A stretch of DNA of 64,000 bases. Source: Tetrastigma voinierianum (Eukaryota; Streptophyta; Magnoliopsida; Vitales; Vitaceae). The stretch lies in the NCBI GenBank assembly GCA_016808115.1, contig JAEQBH010001848.1, positions 620,001 to 684,000 on the forward strand, read 5' to 3'. The position numbers and the translations under genes are program-made. The stretch's first letter is position 1. The number at the start of each line of letters is the position of its first letter. The notes under the pieces were generated by a model. The model did not search any database. It worked only from the letters and a program-made list of their open reading frames with translations, and was not told the DNA's origin. Below are positions 32,990 through 43,354 of this stretch, piece after piece.

Positions 32990-33870
32990 TAGGTGCTACG
33001 TGTCAAAGCTGGGCGAGTAGGCGATTGCGAGGCATAATAAAGCCTGTTGCCTCGCTAGAGGCAGGTCGAGGCGGGCGCAGGCATTTGAGGGCTTGTAGGC
33101 ACTTTTAATGCTTGAGGCATAGGGTCGTCGAAGGTGAGTCGCCAAAAGCATAAGAGAGCCTATAAGGACTTATGCTACCCAAGGCCATGGGCTGTCAAAT
33201 GCAAGCCGCCAAAGGCATAAAATGGCCTATAAGGACTTATGCTGCCCAAGGCCAAGGGTCGTTGAAGGTGAGCCACCAAAGGCAAAAGGGGGCCTGTAGG
33301 GACTTATGTTGCCCAAGGCCAAGGGCCATCAAAAGTGAGCCGCCAAAGGGATAAGATAGCATGTAGGGACTTATGCTGCCCGAGGCCTATGACCATCGAA
33401 GGCGAGCCGCCAAAGGCATAGGAGAGCCTGTAGGGACTTATCTTTGCCCAGGAGTGCAGAAGCGTCGAGGTAACACCTTAAGGCATAAGGTGGCTGTGGG
33501 ACTTATCTTCTTAGAAGGCCAAGGGTTGTCGAAGGCAAGCCACCAAAGGCATAAGGAAGCTTGTAGGGACTTATGCTACCCGAGGTCTAGAGCCATCAAA
33601 GGTGAGGTGCCAAAGGTATCAGGTGGCCTATAAGAACTTATGTTGCCGGAGCGTGGATTGAAGCGGTACAAAGAGCATAAGAGAACTATAGGGACTTATG
33701 CCACGAGTTAGAGCCCTTAAAGCCAGCGCGAAAATGAAAGGGAGCTGTAGGGACTTATGTGAATCTGAAACATTTGAAGGTGGTAGCGAGGTATAAGGAA
33801 ACATGTAAGGGACTTATGCTACCCGGAGTCACATAACCGTCGAGGCGGGCGCTAAAGGCATTTGTAGGCC
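32990..33870. repeat. ~65-bp tandem array in the 3' UTR of Tat element 2
   Basis: The unit core GGGACTTATGCTGCCCAAGG recurs near 33169, 33234, 33301, 33367, 33436, 33500, 33568, 33633, 33697, 33753 and 33813, separated by GCCGCCAAAGGCATAAG-like sequence. The period is about 64-69 bp with about 12 units; the left part is more diverged. The sequence is unrelated to the array of element 1, but period and position are the same. ORFs here (33172-33633) are repeat artefacts. Confidence 0.9.
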
Positions 33871-33962
33871 ATGAAGATGGAGAAATAATGCAACTTTTAT
33901 TCATTCACTATAACAAGGAAACAATCATCTCATGATAATGGAGACTTACTGAAAATACTTCT

Positions 33963-34990
33963 TTAAATAAGAAGAGTTCTAGGGGAGAATTCCATTTTTT
34001 CGCAAGGGGATTGTATTTTGTACGCACCCTTTAACCCATCATTAGCCACTATGAATGGACCCTCCCAATTGGGCTTGAATTTTCCCTCCTCGAAGGTACT
34101 TCGAAGGATAAGGTCACCCTTTCTAAAAGTTATGGGTTTGATGATTTTCTCTCTTTGGCGCCAGGCTTAGCGATGATACTCGACCATTCTAACGACTGCT
34201 CGATCTCTCTTTTCATCTAGCTCATCTAGAGCATGAGATAGTACAGAGGTGTTGTTGGTGTGCAGAATTTCTATCCCTGATTCGATGAGGATCAATGCTT
34301 CGGCTCCAAATGCAAGGGCGTATGGGGTTTCACCAGTAGGCTGCTTTGGAGTTTTGCAGTATGCCTAGAGTGCAATAGGGAGTTCATCTATCCATCTTCC
34401 TTTGGCCAATGTCAACCACTTTTTCAAGTCATCAAGTAATGTTTTTTGGTATGGCAGCCTCGGACATGCATTGGATTAGAAATTGCCGGGTGGAGTAGAC
34501 ATTTTTTATTCCATATTCGGCACATAATTGCTGGAACGGCTTGTTGATGAACTGTGGACCGTTGTCAGAGATGGTAGAGTTAGGGACCCCAAACTGACAT
34601 ATAATATTTCACTACACAAACTACATCAGGTGGCTCCCCCTGATAGACGCGTAGGCCTCGGATTTCGCCCATGTTGTGAAATAACCGGTGGCCACTAAGA
34701 TGAATTTCCTTTGATCCATGGCTTGAGGTAACAGGCCCACAATATAAATACCCCATTTATAGAAGGCCATGGACTTGACACAGAGTGGAGAGTAGTGGCT
34801 GGATCATGAATAATGTTGTTAAACTTTTGGCAAGTGTCACAATTTCTGACAAATAGCTCAGACTCTTGTTTCATCGTATGCTAGTAGAAACCCTGTGTCA
34901 TAATCCTAATGACTTAATGACCGTATGCCAATGTGGGTACCGCAGATGCCTCTATGAACTTGTTTAATGATATGCTTAGCCTCATCGAGT
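33963..34990 (-). pseudogene. Integrase of Tat element 2
   Basis: The minus strand gives GRWIDELPIAL and KQPTGETPYALAFGAEALI (34270-34400), a basic linker (WRQREKIIKPITFRKGDLIL near 34110-34180), and PNWEGPFIVAND close to the C-terminus. Integrase core pieces lie at 34440-34860. The stop is at 33963-33965. Frame changes throughout. Confidence 0.8.
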
Positions 34991-35049
34991 GGCACGCATC
35001 TCTGGTATGGTTTGGAAAATGACCGCATGTATAAAACATCATTTATCAA

Positions 35050-35760
35050 GGCGTACCTAGCTGCTCGGGCTTTAACCTATATAGCCGCATTTCTATTTTC
35101 GGGCAAGGTCCCACTTTTCAAATAGTTAGTAATCGGGGATATCCACGAGTTACCATCTCGAATTTCAGTAGTCAAGATTTCCATACTGGAGATTGAAGGG
35201 TGGGTCATAATGTTCAATTCCACGTTGCAAGGGTACAACGCGTTGGATGCTAGGTTCGCTAGGGCATCGGCCATGTGGTTCTTTGATCTCGGGACTTCAC
35301 CCACCTCAAATTTCACAAATCTAGATATTAAGGACTATGTTAGCTTCAGATATTGTTTCATTCAACCATTTTTAGCCTCGTATTCTCCTCACAGCTGAGA
35401 TGCTACCAACTGCGAATCACATTAGAGTTCTAGGTTCACCACTGATAGTTCTTTAGCTAGCCGTAGCCCGAGTAGCACAACTTCGTACTCAACTTCATTA
35501 TTGGAGGCAGTAAATGCGAATTTGACAGCTTGAGCAATGGATAAGCCCTCTGGAGAATATAAGACCATACCAGCTCCTCCTCCCACTGCTTTAGATGAGC
35601 CATCAGTTTCAAGTCTCAGTAACGTTTCACCGACGTCGCGAGGTCAAACATCCGACATTTCAACCATGAAATCAGCGAGGACTTGACCTTTTATAGCTAA
35701 TCTCTAATGGTATACGACATCAAACTCACATAGTTCAATGGCCCATTTCAAGAGTCATCC
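35050..35760 (-). pseudogene. RNase H of Tat element 2
   Basis: Minus-strand pieces: GGAGMVLYSPEGLSIAQAVK, FAFTASNNEVEYEVVLLGLR and AKELSVVNLEL (35450-35600), then at 35077-35316 KFEVGEVPRSKNHMADALAN. The NNEVEYE and HMADALA landmarks are those of gypsy RNase H. Catalytic residues are partly present, but stops interrupt. Confidence 0.85.
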
Positions 35761-35779
35761 CGAAGCTTCTGGCTTGTGG

Positions 35780-37200
35780 AGTATGGCTCAGATCAGATAG
35801 TTGGTGACGACTATAATAGTGTGGGCTTAAAAGTAAGGGCTTGGCTTCTTTGCTACCATTATGATGGCCAGCGCGATTCACTCAAAATTGGTGTACCTGG
35901 TTTCAACATCTGTTAACATCTTACTCACAAAGAAATCGGCCTTTGTTTACCATCTTTGTCCACCCTTATCAAAGCTACACTTACTGTCATGACCGAGGCT
36001 GCTAGATATAAATAGAGCTCCTCACCCTCAACAAGTTGAGATAAAGTTAGGGGGGAGGCGAGGTATTCTTTAATATCATGAAAGGCCTTGTCACATTCAA
36101 ACCCCCACCCTTCCGATGAAACTCCTTTCAAGGTTGTGAAGAACGAGGAAGACGATCTGAATATCAGGAGATAAACCTATTTAATGCTGCCAACTTACCT
36201 GTGAGAGCTTGGATTTGCTTTTTTGTAATAGGGGGTTGCATCTGCACGATGGCCTTGGCTTGTTCGGGGGGCATCTCAATTCCTCTTTGTTGACCAGAAA
36301 CCCAAGGAAATTTTTGGACTCAACCCTGAAAACGCAATGTATCTGGATTCAACCGCGGGTGATGTAATCTCATCAGGTGAAATGCTTGTCGCAAGTGAGC
36401 CAAATGATCCTTGCAAGAGTTCGACTTGACTAGTATGTCGTTGATGTATGCTTCCATGGTTTTTCCTAGCATAGGTTCGAAAATACGGGACATCGTGCGC
36501 AGGTAAGTGGCCTCGGCTTCTTAAGACCAAAAGGCATAACGTTGTAACAATACATCCCCGTTGGTGTTATGAATATCGTGTTTGTGGAGTCGGCGGGAAA
36601 CATCGATATCTGATTGTAGCATGAGTATGCGTCTAGAAAGGATAACAACTCATGTCTTGTTGTTGCATCTACTATCTAATTGATGCATGGGAGAGGAAGC
36701 GTGTCTTTCGGGCAAGCATCATTTAAATCATAATAGTCGACACACACGCGCCATTTTCCATTATTTTTTGGGACAACCACTACAATGGCCAATCATTCAA
36801 GGTATTGAATCTCTTTGATGAAACCAACGACAAGGAGTTTGCCAACTTCCTGTTTTATGACTTCTCGGCGTACTAGATGAAATCTCCTCAATTTCTATCG
36901 TATCAGTTTATACTCTTTTGGAAGGTTCAAATGATGTTGAGCCAAAGTAGGAGAAATGCCTGGATTATCGGTATGGGACCATGCGAAGATGTTAAAGAAC
37001 TCCTACATAAGTGATAAGAAAGAGTAAATTTCTTCTCGAGAGAGAGATACTCCCAGATTAACCTGTTCAAGCCGATCGAGACCGAATTGGGGATGTGGTT
37101 ATAAAGGCTTCGCAGTTTTAGAATCATTGTGCTCGGAAGCAAGCCTCTAGTTTTCGTTGTTATTTGGTCGACATGACATCTTTTTGCTGTTTAACCTCAT
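35780..37200 (-). pseudogene. Reverse transcriptase of Tat element 2, active-site mutant
   Basis: Landmarks on the minus strand are MLSFLDAYSCYNQISMFPAD, FITPTGMYCYNVMPFGLKK (36466-36648) and the catalytic box TMEAYINDILVKSN near 36420-36460. The usual YIDD/YVDD has become YIND, replacing the first catalytic aspartate with asparagine. The tether ECDKAFHDIKEYLASPLTLS is at 35925-36131. A frameshift follows FGLKK. Confidence 0.88.
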
Positions 37201-37229
37201 AACAGGTTCTGGCCACTTTCTAGTCTCCT

Positions 37230-37760
37230 CTTATGTCAATGTGGCCCAGTTGAGTTCAAAAACTTAGCATTTTGTGGTAAGAGGATGGAAATGCCTTCAT
37301 CACATGAATCCAAGTGTGCCCCAATATAGCGTTGAAAGATGAAGGCTCGTCACTATGAGTGGGACCAGGGAAGTGACCGATCCTGCCGAAACTAGCAATA
37401 CTATTTCCCCTAATGAATTGGTCTGCAATCAGTTGAAGTCGACTAACACCCTCCCTAGATTGCGAAGATTGTCGAGCTTGTAGCCTAGGCAAAGAAAGGT
37501 GGATAAGTAGAGGAGGTCAACAGCACTACCATGGTCAATTAATGGGTCAGATGCTACTTGGGAAAAACTATAATTAATTCTAACCACAAAGATACCCATG
37601 AGCGGTTGACCTCAGATTTTAGGCAACGTCGGGTCGACGAGTATTGTGTATATCACTAGTCGAGAGTTTGTGGGAGACAATGGTCGAGAATCGGTCAAGA
37701 CCGCCTCCTCAACGCATTCCCATAAATGTCCCCTCTTAGTAATGAAATTCAACAACCTTC
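37230..37760 (-). pseudogene. Protease of Tat element 2
   Basis: At 37256-37492 the minus strand reads DEPSSFNAILGHTWIHVMKA and FPSSYHKMLSF, the conserved end of the Tat protease (NAILGR.WLH.MKA.PS.YH). An upstream GSADLLYL-like piece is near 37500-37530 in another frame. Confidence 0.75.
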
Positions 37761-38099
37761 GGAATCGGTAACATTCATTGGTTCGATGTCCGACGTCCTT
37801 GTGATTCTCGCAATACCGGGATTTGTATCTTCCTTTTGGATCACCCCTCTAAGGTCTAAGCCACTCAAACCCCTAAAGAGATTGAACGATTGAGAGGAGA
37901 TGAGAAGGTAGCAACGTGAATCGTGTCTGTTCCGAGTGACTGTCCCGCCCCGGATTCTAGTTCGCTCGTTCTCCAGACCTTCTGAGTGTGTTATGATGAT
38001 CGACTCGTACCAAATCTTTATGCTCATGCTTTCCCTTCCTATCTTGACTATCACAACCCCTTTTTCCTCTATTCCTGCTGTAGTGCCTGGCTTCTGAAG

Positions 38100-39060
38100 T
38101 TGCGGTGACTGTTCATTTGGTTACGGCAACATTGTCATCCTCAATCATGGCATATTAGTTCCCCCTTTGGAACGACTCGTCAATAGTTGTGGGGGGATGC
38201 AGCGAAAATGAATCGAAGAACTGGGTGTTGGGATGAATGGCTTGCTTTACTACTTGTAGGATAGTGTCGGGGCTCATAGCTTCGAGTTGGAGGATTGCAG
38301 CCCCAAAACACTTCATGAAATTTTTTATGGACTCGGTTTGTCCCATCCGGACTTGGAAAAGACTGGTGACGCTTTGTTTCCTCCTAATTGAACACATGTA
38401 TTAAGTTACGAATTTTTCAGATAGGCATCAGAAGGACGTTATTGTGTTTGGTGATAGGCGATGAAACCATGACAATGCTGGGTTAGCTATGCTAGATGGG
38501 AAGACTTTACACAAGAGAGCGTCGTTTTCGATCTACAAGGTCATGATATGGCGGAAATGCATAAGATGGTCAAAGGGATCTTCAAGACCATCTTACATTT
38601 GGAATTTTGGTAACACAAAGTGTGGCATAGAATCCTAGTGCAAGATGTTGGGAATAAAGGGGGACAACGATATGTCGTCCAGTGCGTGCAATGCAGGGTT
38701 TAGGCTTCTCCGTGGGGAAGGAGATCTTTTCGATCGAGGCCTATTAACAGAGGGTTGGTCACGACGAGGTGGCGAGGAGAAATTATCTGTGGATTCTGAC
38801 CAGGAAAGGCTGCGAGGCACTGTTAGGTTGTCAAGGCGATCGAGGAGTGGTGGTCGTGTTACACAAGGAGGCATTTTCTTCGCACAAGGTTGCGTTGGTC
38901 GCTAAGAAAGAGGTTAACTGTTGTTGGTGGGATTCCTACTGGTCTTTTAGCAATTGTTTCAGCAATAGTAGTCGTTGTTCTAATGTAGGCTCATAACTAG
39001 AAGGGGGGATTTCTCCCATTGGATTCTTCCGAAGAAGGTTCACTATCGTGTTTTCAGCAG
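38100..39060 (-). pseudogene. Gag of Tat element 2
   Basis: Minus-strand 38155-38397 reads TSLFQVRMGQTESIKNFMKC and ILQLEAMSPDTILQVVKQAI, then FFDSFSLHPPTTIDESFQR, matching Tat gag. The N-terminal part (38635-38990) is proline/arginine/serine-rich (RRDQPSVNRPRSKRSPSPRR). Broken by frameshifts. Confidence 0.8.
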
Positions 39061-39071
39061 TATAGAGAAAC

Positions 39072-39101
39072 GTGCGATTGTGTTCCCATAGACGACACCA
39101 A
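39072..39101 (-). other. Primer-binding site / leader start of Tat element 2
   Basis: The minus strand reads TTGGTGTCGTCTATGGGAAC, a variant of the Tat leader TTGGCGCCGTCTGTGGGAA, immediately inside the LTR start at 39102. Confidence 0.75.
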
Positions 39102-39600
39102 TGGAAAGGAAAAAAAATATCGCATTCCACAAAAATTTCTTATTTTTCTCTTACAAGTAATGTTGGAAAATTTACCTCCTTTTTCTGCCATACAAGCTTA
39201 CAGGTTATATACTAACTTTGGGAGATACATCGTGAACAACTATGAGTGGTCCGCATTTCTTAGCATAATGCTCATCATGGTGGAATAATGAGTCGTGGGC
39301 GACAACATCAAAGGACTCCACGATTGTCCACGTGTCTCGCTAAGTTATGACTGCTTCTCTGATGCCCGAGGCGATTTGGTCAGTCAGATCTCAAACACTA
39401 TTGCTATGATGCTTGAGGTGACTGAAATGGTAGCATGCCCGACCTTCGTGAGTCATACGCTCGACGGGAATTCATATCGGTCAATCCAGTTACTATCCAG
39501 GTCTCCGTTGAATTCGGGTCATTCATGTGATAATCATGTGAAGTACGACTTATCCCATTCTAGTACTTACTATAAATTTTACAACTCGAAATAACTCAAA
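39102..39600 (-). repeat. 5' LTR of Tat element 2 (outer end approximate)
   Basis: The inner end begins TGGAAAGG beside the leader motif. The sequence is non-coding with LTR-like texture. The outer end is a guess because no partner copy exists in the window. Confidence 0.5.
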
Positions 39601-39674
39601 TCCAATTTTTATGAAATTTGATGTGAGTTTGAAGCTATGGCCAAATTTAACATATATGATAGTCTAAGAAACCA

Positions 39675-40515
39675 CGAGCCTATTTGGTTCCTGTTTTTGA
39701 AAACTATTTTTTGTTTTAAAAAACAATGAGAAAAATGGAAAAACAAAGAGAACGCGTTTAGTTCCCAGTTGTTTTGTTCTGAAAAACACAAAGATTAACA
39801 TAGAAAACACTAAATTCAAATAACTATCTTGTTTTCAGAGAACAAAGAAGGCAAAAATGGTGTTCTTTGAAAAGTGTTCTTATTCTCTATATTTAGTGTC
39901 CAAAAGTGTTTTCTCTGTGTTTTTGAGAACAAGAAAAATGGTAACCAAACTAGTTCTTCATGTTTTTCTTGTTATTCTTGTTTTTTTATAACAAATAACT
40001 ATTTCAGAAAGATGAACCAAATAGGTCCTAAAATAGTGTTTTCTATGTTTTCAAAAAAATGTTCTCAAGAACAATTTTCAAAAACAAGAACCTAACAAAT
40101 TATATTTTTTGTTCTAAAAAATAAGGATAACATGTTTTGTTCCCTTTTTTTGTTCTGAAAAACTCGAAGAATATAGAAAACACTAATTTTAAAAAATAAG
40201 AAGTAAATTCAGAGAATACTAAAGGTATGTTTGATTCCTATTTTTTGGCAGATTCTTGCATGGAGTTTTGAAAATGAAAAATTATTTTGATGTTATACAA
40301 AATTATTGTTCTCTTGCTTTAATGTTTTTGTGTTTTTCGAATAGTAAAAATTATAAATGAAACTTGATATACAGGCTACATTTTAACAATTAAATTTATT
40401 TTTAAAACAAAAAATAGTTTAAAAAAAAAAAATCAAATAAGTCCTAAAATTATGTTTTCTGTGTTTTCAAAAAGTAGTTCTCAAAAACAGTTTTCGAAAT
40501 CGGTAACCACCCTAA
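39675..40515. repeat. MITE cluster
   Basis: CCTATTTGGTTCCTGTTTTT at 39678 and its complement GAACCAAATAGG at 40013-40024 form inverted ends of a ~350-bp unit rich in TTTTCAAAAACA. A second and third partial copy follow to 40515; TAAGTCCTAAAATTATG at 40438 mirrors TAGGTCCTAAAATAGTG at 40022. Related sequence recurs at 42503, 62188 and 63130. The superfamily is not determined. Confidence 0.65.
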
Positions 40516-40850
40516 AGATTTCCAATGATAGTGTAGAACTGTACCGGGAAATAGCATATGATATAAACTCCGTTAGATTCGAACGAGTGCGTCAAAACAA
40601 TTAATTTTGGGCTGAGTTATCGTTAATATAGTGCAGAGCCCACGTTTCATCCACCCAACTCGCATGCCCAAAAATCATGAAAAAAGAAGACATCTAGAGG
40701 AGGGTTCACCGTTCACGGGGAACTTTCTGACAAATAATAAAAAAATTAAAAAATATTCTTAAAAAAGTGTAGTTTGAAAATTAATTCTAATGTAGTTTTT
40801 TTCGCATCAGAAAAACACATAATATTCAAGCTTGAAAAAGTGGGTTTTTG
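40516..40850. other. AT-rich DNA, no gene seen
   Basis: Nothing recognisable. It lies between the MITE cluster and the hairpin repeats upstream of the kiwellin gene. Confidence 0.5.
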
Positions 40851-41425
40851 GGTTTTGAGGGTCAAAAAAGTGAAAGTGTCTCTTAAAATGAAAGTCTTGA
40901 AGAGGCAGCTTTTCAATTAAAAAGTGAGTATCTTTTGAAGATATCTTTTAAGCTTAAATTGAAATTTTAAAATTATAAAAAGTGTTTAACCCAGCAATTT
41001 AGTATTATTAATTTGAAAACTTTAAAGTGGAAATTATGCTAAAGGCAACTTCAGATCATTGTTGAAAACTTTGAATTATGAAGTGTATTTTGAAAACAAC
41101 TTTAGTATAAAATTCAAAATTTTTAAAATTATGGAAAGTGTCTCTTCAAAAGACACTTTTAGTGTTAATTCAAACTTTCAAAATTATAAAAGTGTTTTTT
41201 TAAAAAACACTTTTAATATAATATTTTAACAATTTAAAAAATGTCAGTTTAAATTCAAAATTTTTAAAATTATAGAAAGTGTCTCCTCAAGATACATTTT
41301 TTTGTTTTTTGAGTTTTTAAAAAGTATTTTTTCAAGAGACATTTTGAGTTTAAATTCAAAAATTTTGAAAATGTCTCTTTAAAATACACTTATGATGTAA
41401 AATTTTCAAAATTGTTGAAAGTGAG
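40850..41425. repeat. AT-rich hairpin-forming tandem repeats upstream of kiwellin
   Basis: Imperfect ~55-65-bp units carry AAAGTGTCTCTT and its complement (for example GTGTCTCTTCAAAAGACAC at 41138-41156), joined by AAATTCAAAATTTTTAAAAT. Each unit can fold as a short hairpin. The array ends about 240 bp before the TATA-like box. Confidence 0.7.
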
Positions 41426-41664
41426 ACACCTTCTATATAGCAAAATCTACATTATAATTATGAATATTTCTAAACTTATATTATTGGGAGAATTTTTATA
41501 TTTTTTACACTAAATGTCTAAAAAGCCCCCATTCACGGTCCACCCATAGCCAATGTCCTTAAGCTAATGGTCAAGTTGAACAAAAGGCGCAGCCGGGCTA
41601 TGTTGACGAATTGCTTTTTTGGCCCACCCACCGCCCACTACTTCTTGAGTCCGACCGCAGCGTT

Positions 41665-41675
41665 GAATAAATAAG
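41665..41675 (+). promoter_or_regulatory. TATA-like box of the kiwellin gene
   Basis: GAATAAATAAG is the only TATA-like element near the start. A transcript starting 25-35 bp downstream (about 41697-41710) would exclude the ATG at 41684 and include the one at 41738. Confidence 0.5.
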
Positions 41676-41737
41676 CAAAATAAATGAAGCTTCTTCCCAA
41701 AGGTCTTACCCATCAGCTCATTTTGCCTGTAACTCCA

Positions 41738-42394
41738 ATGGCAAATCCAGCGGTATTCTTGCTAGCATCTCTGTGTATTCTGCTCTGCAACATTTTCACC
41801 CTCCCATTCCTTGCATTGGCGATATCCTCCTGCGGTGGCCCATGTCAAACCCTCAACGACTGCTCCGGTCAGCTCATATGCATCAACGGTAAATGCAACG
41901 ACGACCCAGACGTCGGAACTCACATTTGCCAAACCCCATCGCCGTCCCCTCCAAGCGGCTCCAGCTGTCAAGCCTCCGGCACTCTCACCTGCGACGGCAG
42001 ATCCTACTCCACCTACAGCTGCTCCCCCCGGGTGACGTCCTCCACCGCCGCTAAACTCACAAACAACGACTTCAGCGAAGGCGGGGACGGCGGAGACCCG
42101 TCGGAGTGTGACGGGCAGTGGCATAGCAATTCAGAGCGTGTGGTGGCGCTGTCAACGGGGTGGTACGATGGGGGATCCCGGTGCGGGAAGAACATCAGGA
42201 TAACGGCTCGAAACGGGCGGAGCGTGGTGGCGAAGGTGGTGGATGAGTGTGACTCCATGAGGGGTTGTGACAGAGAGCATGCGTACCAGCCGCCTTGTAA
42301 CAATAACATTGTTGATGGGTCTGATGCTGTGTGGAGTGCTTTGGGGCTAAACAAGAACGTAGGTGTAGTGGATGTAACCTGGACCATGGCTTAA
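41738..42394 (+). CDS. Kiwellin / ripening-related protein (grip22-like)
   Basis: A single intact exon of 218 codons. I chose the ATG at 41738 over the in-frame ATG at 41684 because it opens directly on a secretion signal (MANPAVFLLASLCILLCNIF, cleavage expected near residue 28) and suits the TATA position. Residues 32-64 form the cysteine-rich kissper-like N-terminal module (CGGPCQTLNDCSG ... CINGKC). Residues 65-75 are a proline/serine linker, and about 105-218 a double-psi beta-barrel with KLTNNDFSEGGDGG, VALSTGWYDGGSRC and VVDECDSMRGCD. The mature part has 14 cysteines, an even number suited to disulfides. Kiwellins are secreted fruit and defence proteins; a maize member blocks a fungal chorismate mutase effector. 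No truncation or frameshift. Overlapping minus-strand ORFs are shadows. Confidence 0.95.
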   Translation: MANPAVFLLASLCILLCNIFTLPFLALAISSCGGPCQTLNDCSGQLICINGKCNDDPDVGTHICQTPSPSPPSGSSCQASGTLTCDGRSYSTYSCSPRVTSSTAAKLTNNDFSEGGDGGDPSECDGQWHSNSERVVALSTGWYDGGSRCGKNIRITARNGRSVVAKVVDECDSMRGCDREHAYQPPCNNNIVDGSDAVWSALGLNKNVGVVDVTWTMA

Positions 42395-42486
42395 TTAGTA
42401 CTGTTTGTAGTACGTAGCTGCCTAATTAATTGTGTTATGCCGTATGCGTAGTTATATTCTGTGCTGCGTTAGACACATTAATATCA

Positions 42487-42496
42487 AATAAATAAA
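42487..42496 (+). terminator. Poly(A) signals of the kiwellin gene
   Basis: Two overlapping AATAAA hexamers lie about 95 bp after the stop codon, a typical plant 3' UTR distance. They end just before the MITE-like sequence at 42503. Confidence 0.6.
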
Positions 42497-42502
42497 TGGG
42501 CA

Positions 42503-42627
42503 ACTAACGGTTTATTTGGTTCCTGTTTTTAAAAAACTATTTTTGAGAACAATTTTTAAAAACATAATTTTGATGCTTTCTAAATTTACTCATTTATTCT
42601 CTAAATTTAAATTTAGTGTTTTATGTG
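42503..42627. repeat. MITE-like sequence, left half (split by copia A)
   Basis: Starts TTTATTTGGTTCCTGTTTTT, the terminal sequence of the 39678 family, and ends with the target duplication ATGTG at 42623-42627. The other half resumes at 62188. Confidence 0.65.
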
Positions 42628-42762
42628 TGAGCTTTTTTGATATTCTGTGATTACACAATGAAAGTAATGTCCAACTTATATACAACGCGCAAATAGAAAA
42701 CACGGGACATGCATGAGCTAATACAGAAAAGGAGAAAACGCGTGATATGTTGTAATTCTTCA
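42628..42762 (-). repeat. 3' LTR of copia A
   Basis: On the minus strand it begins TGAAGAATTACAACAT and ends GCTCA. It matches 62005-62182 in blocks (CTGTGATTACACAA, GACTTATATACAACGC-like, GGAGAAAACGCGTG) but lacks about 40 bp. The PPT (GAGAGGG and TTGAGGGGA on the minus strand) abuts it. Confidence 0.88.
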
Positions 42763-42765
42763 TCC

Positions 42766-43092
42766 CCTCAAGTTGGAGAGGGATGATGTAGGTCAACCAA
42801 GCCCAACTTGGAAACTAAATGACTGAATTGAGGAGCCGATAAGGATTTGGTAAAAAGGTAGGCCAGTTGAGACTTGAGAGGGGATAGGACGCGGCCGAAG
42901 CAGACTAGCCTTGAACTTTTCATGGGCCAGATGACAATCGATGTCCAAGTGTTTGGTATGTTCATGAAAAACGAGATTCTCAAAAATGTGAAGAGCGACG
43001 TAATTGTCACACCAGAGACTAACTGGGAGCTAAAGAGTAATGGAGAAGTCTTGAAGAAGATAAATGCACCATTGAATCTCGCAAGCGACACT
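42766..43092 (-). pseudogene. RNase H C-terminus of copia A
   Basis: The minus strand reads VACEIQWCIYLLQDFS at the insertion edge, then NLVFHEHTKHLDIDCHLAHE and PLKSQLAYLFTKSLSAPQFS in neighbouring frames, ending LGLVDLHH. This is the end of copia RNase H, continued at 51867-51966 across copia B. Confidence 0.85.
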
Positions 43093-43334
43093 TGTAAAAC
43101 AGAGAATAATATTTTTATTCATGATAAATCTGTATCTTTACATGTACATATTTATAGAGATAGTAAAGATCCTACAATCAAGCTATTCCTATAATTAGAT
43201 TCTATAATCAAGCTATTCCTATAATTAAGTTATTTGCCTAACAGAGAAATATCTACAAGCTTGGAAAGAAATATAATAGTAATAGGAAAGAATTACAATA
43301 GAGAATGCTTTGACTATTAATCAAAATCGCAACA
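43093..43334 (-). repeat. 3' LTR of copia B
   Basis: Minus strand TGTTGCGATTTTG to TTTTACA. It is about 90% alike by eye to 51623-51866, including AAATATAATAGTAATAGGAA and ATTTATAGAGATAGTA. Confidence 0.92.
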
Positions 43335-43354
43335 CTTACTCCCCCTCAAGTTGG

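Larger units (their letters stand above)
30300..39600 (-). mobile_element. Ty3/gypsy Tat-type LTR retrotransposon 2, degenerate
   Basis: Minus-strand order from about 39600 down: LTR, leader motif, gag, protease, RT, RNase H, integrase (stop at 33963-33965), then a ~65-bp tandem array and an antisense ORF. Pol wording is similar to but distinct from element 1, so it is another family of the same lineage. I do not see the 3' LTR: 27900-30300 has no copy of 39102-39600. The left end therefore looks truncated or replaced. Confidence 0.85.

Noticed and set aside
33172..33633. Two + strand ORFs with repeated AKG and PKA-like motifs
   Set aside because: Translation of the tandem array of Tat element 2, not a gene.
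33100..33870. CRISPR-like array
   Set aside because: Repeats are head-to-tail with no unique spacers, the units diverge gradually, and this is a plant genome.
41684..41737. Upstream in-frame ATG as kiwellin start
   Set aside because: It would put 18 extra residues before the signal peptide and lies within about 10-20 bp of the TATA-like box, before any expected transcript start.
41762..42387. Minus-strand ORFs of 120 and 124 codons opposite kiwellin
   Set aside because: Shadows of the GC-rich kiwellin coding strand with no signature of their own.
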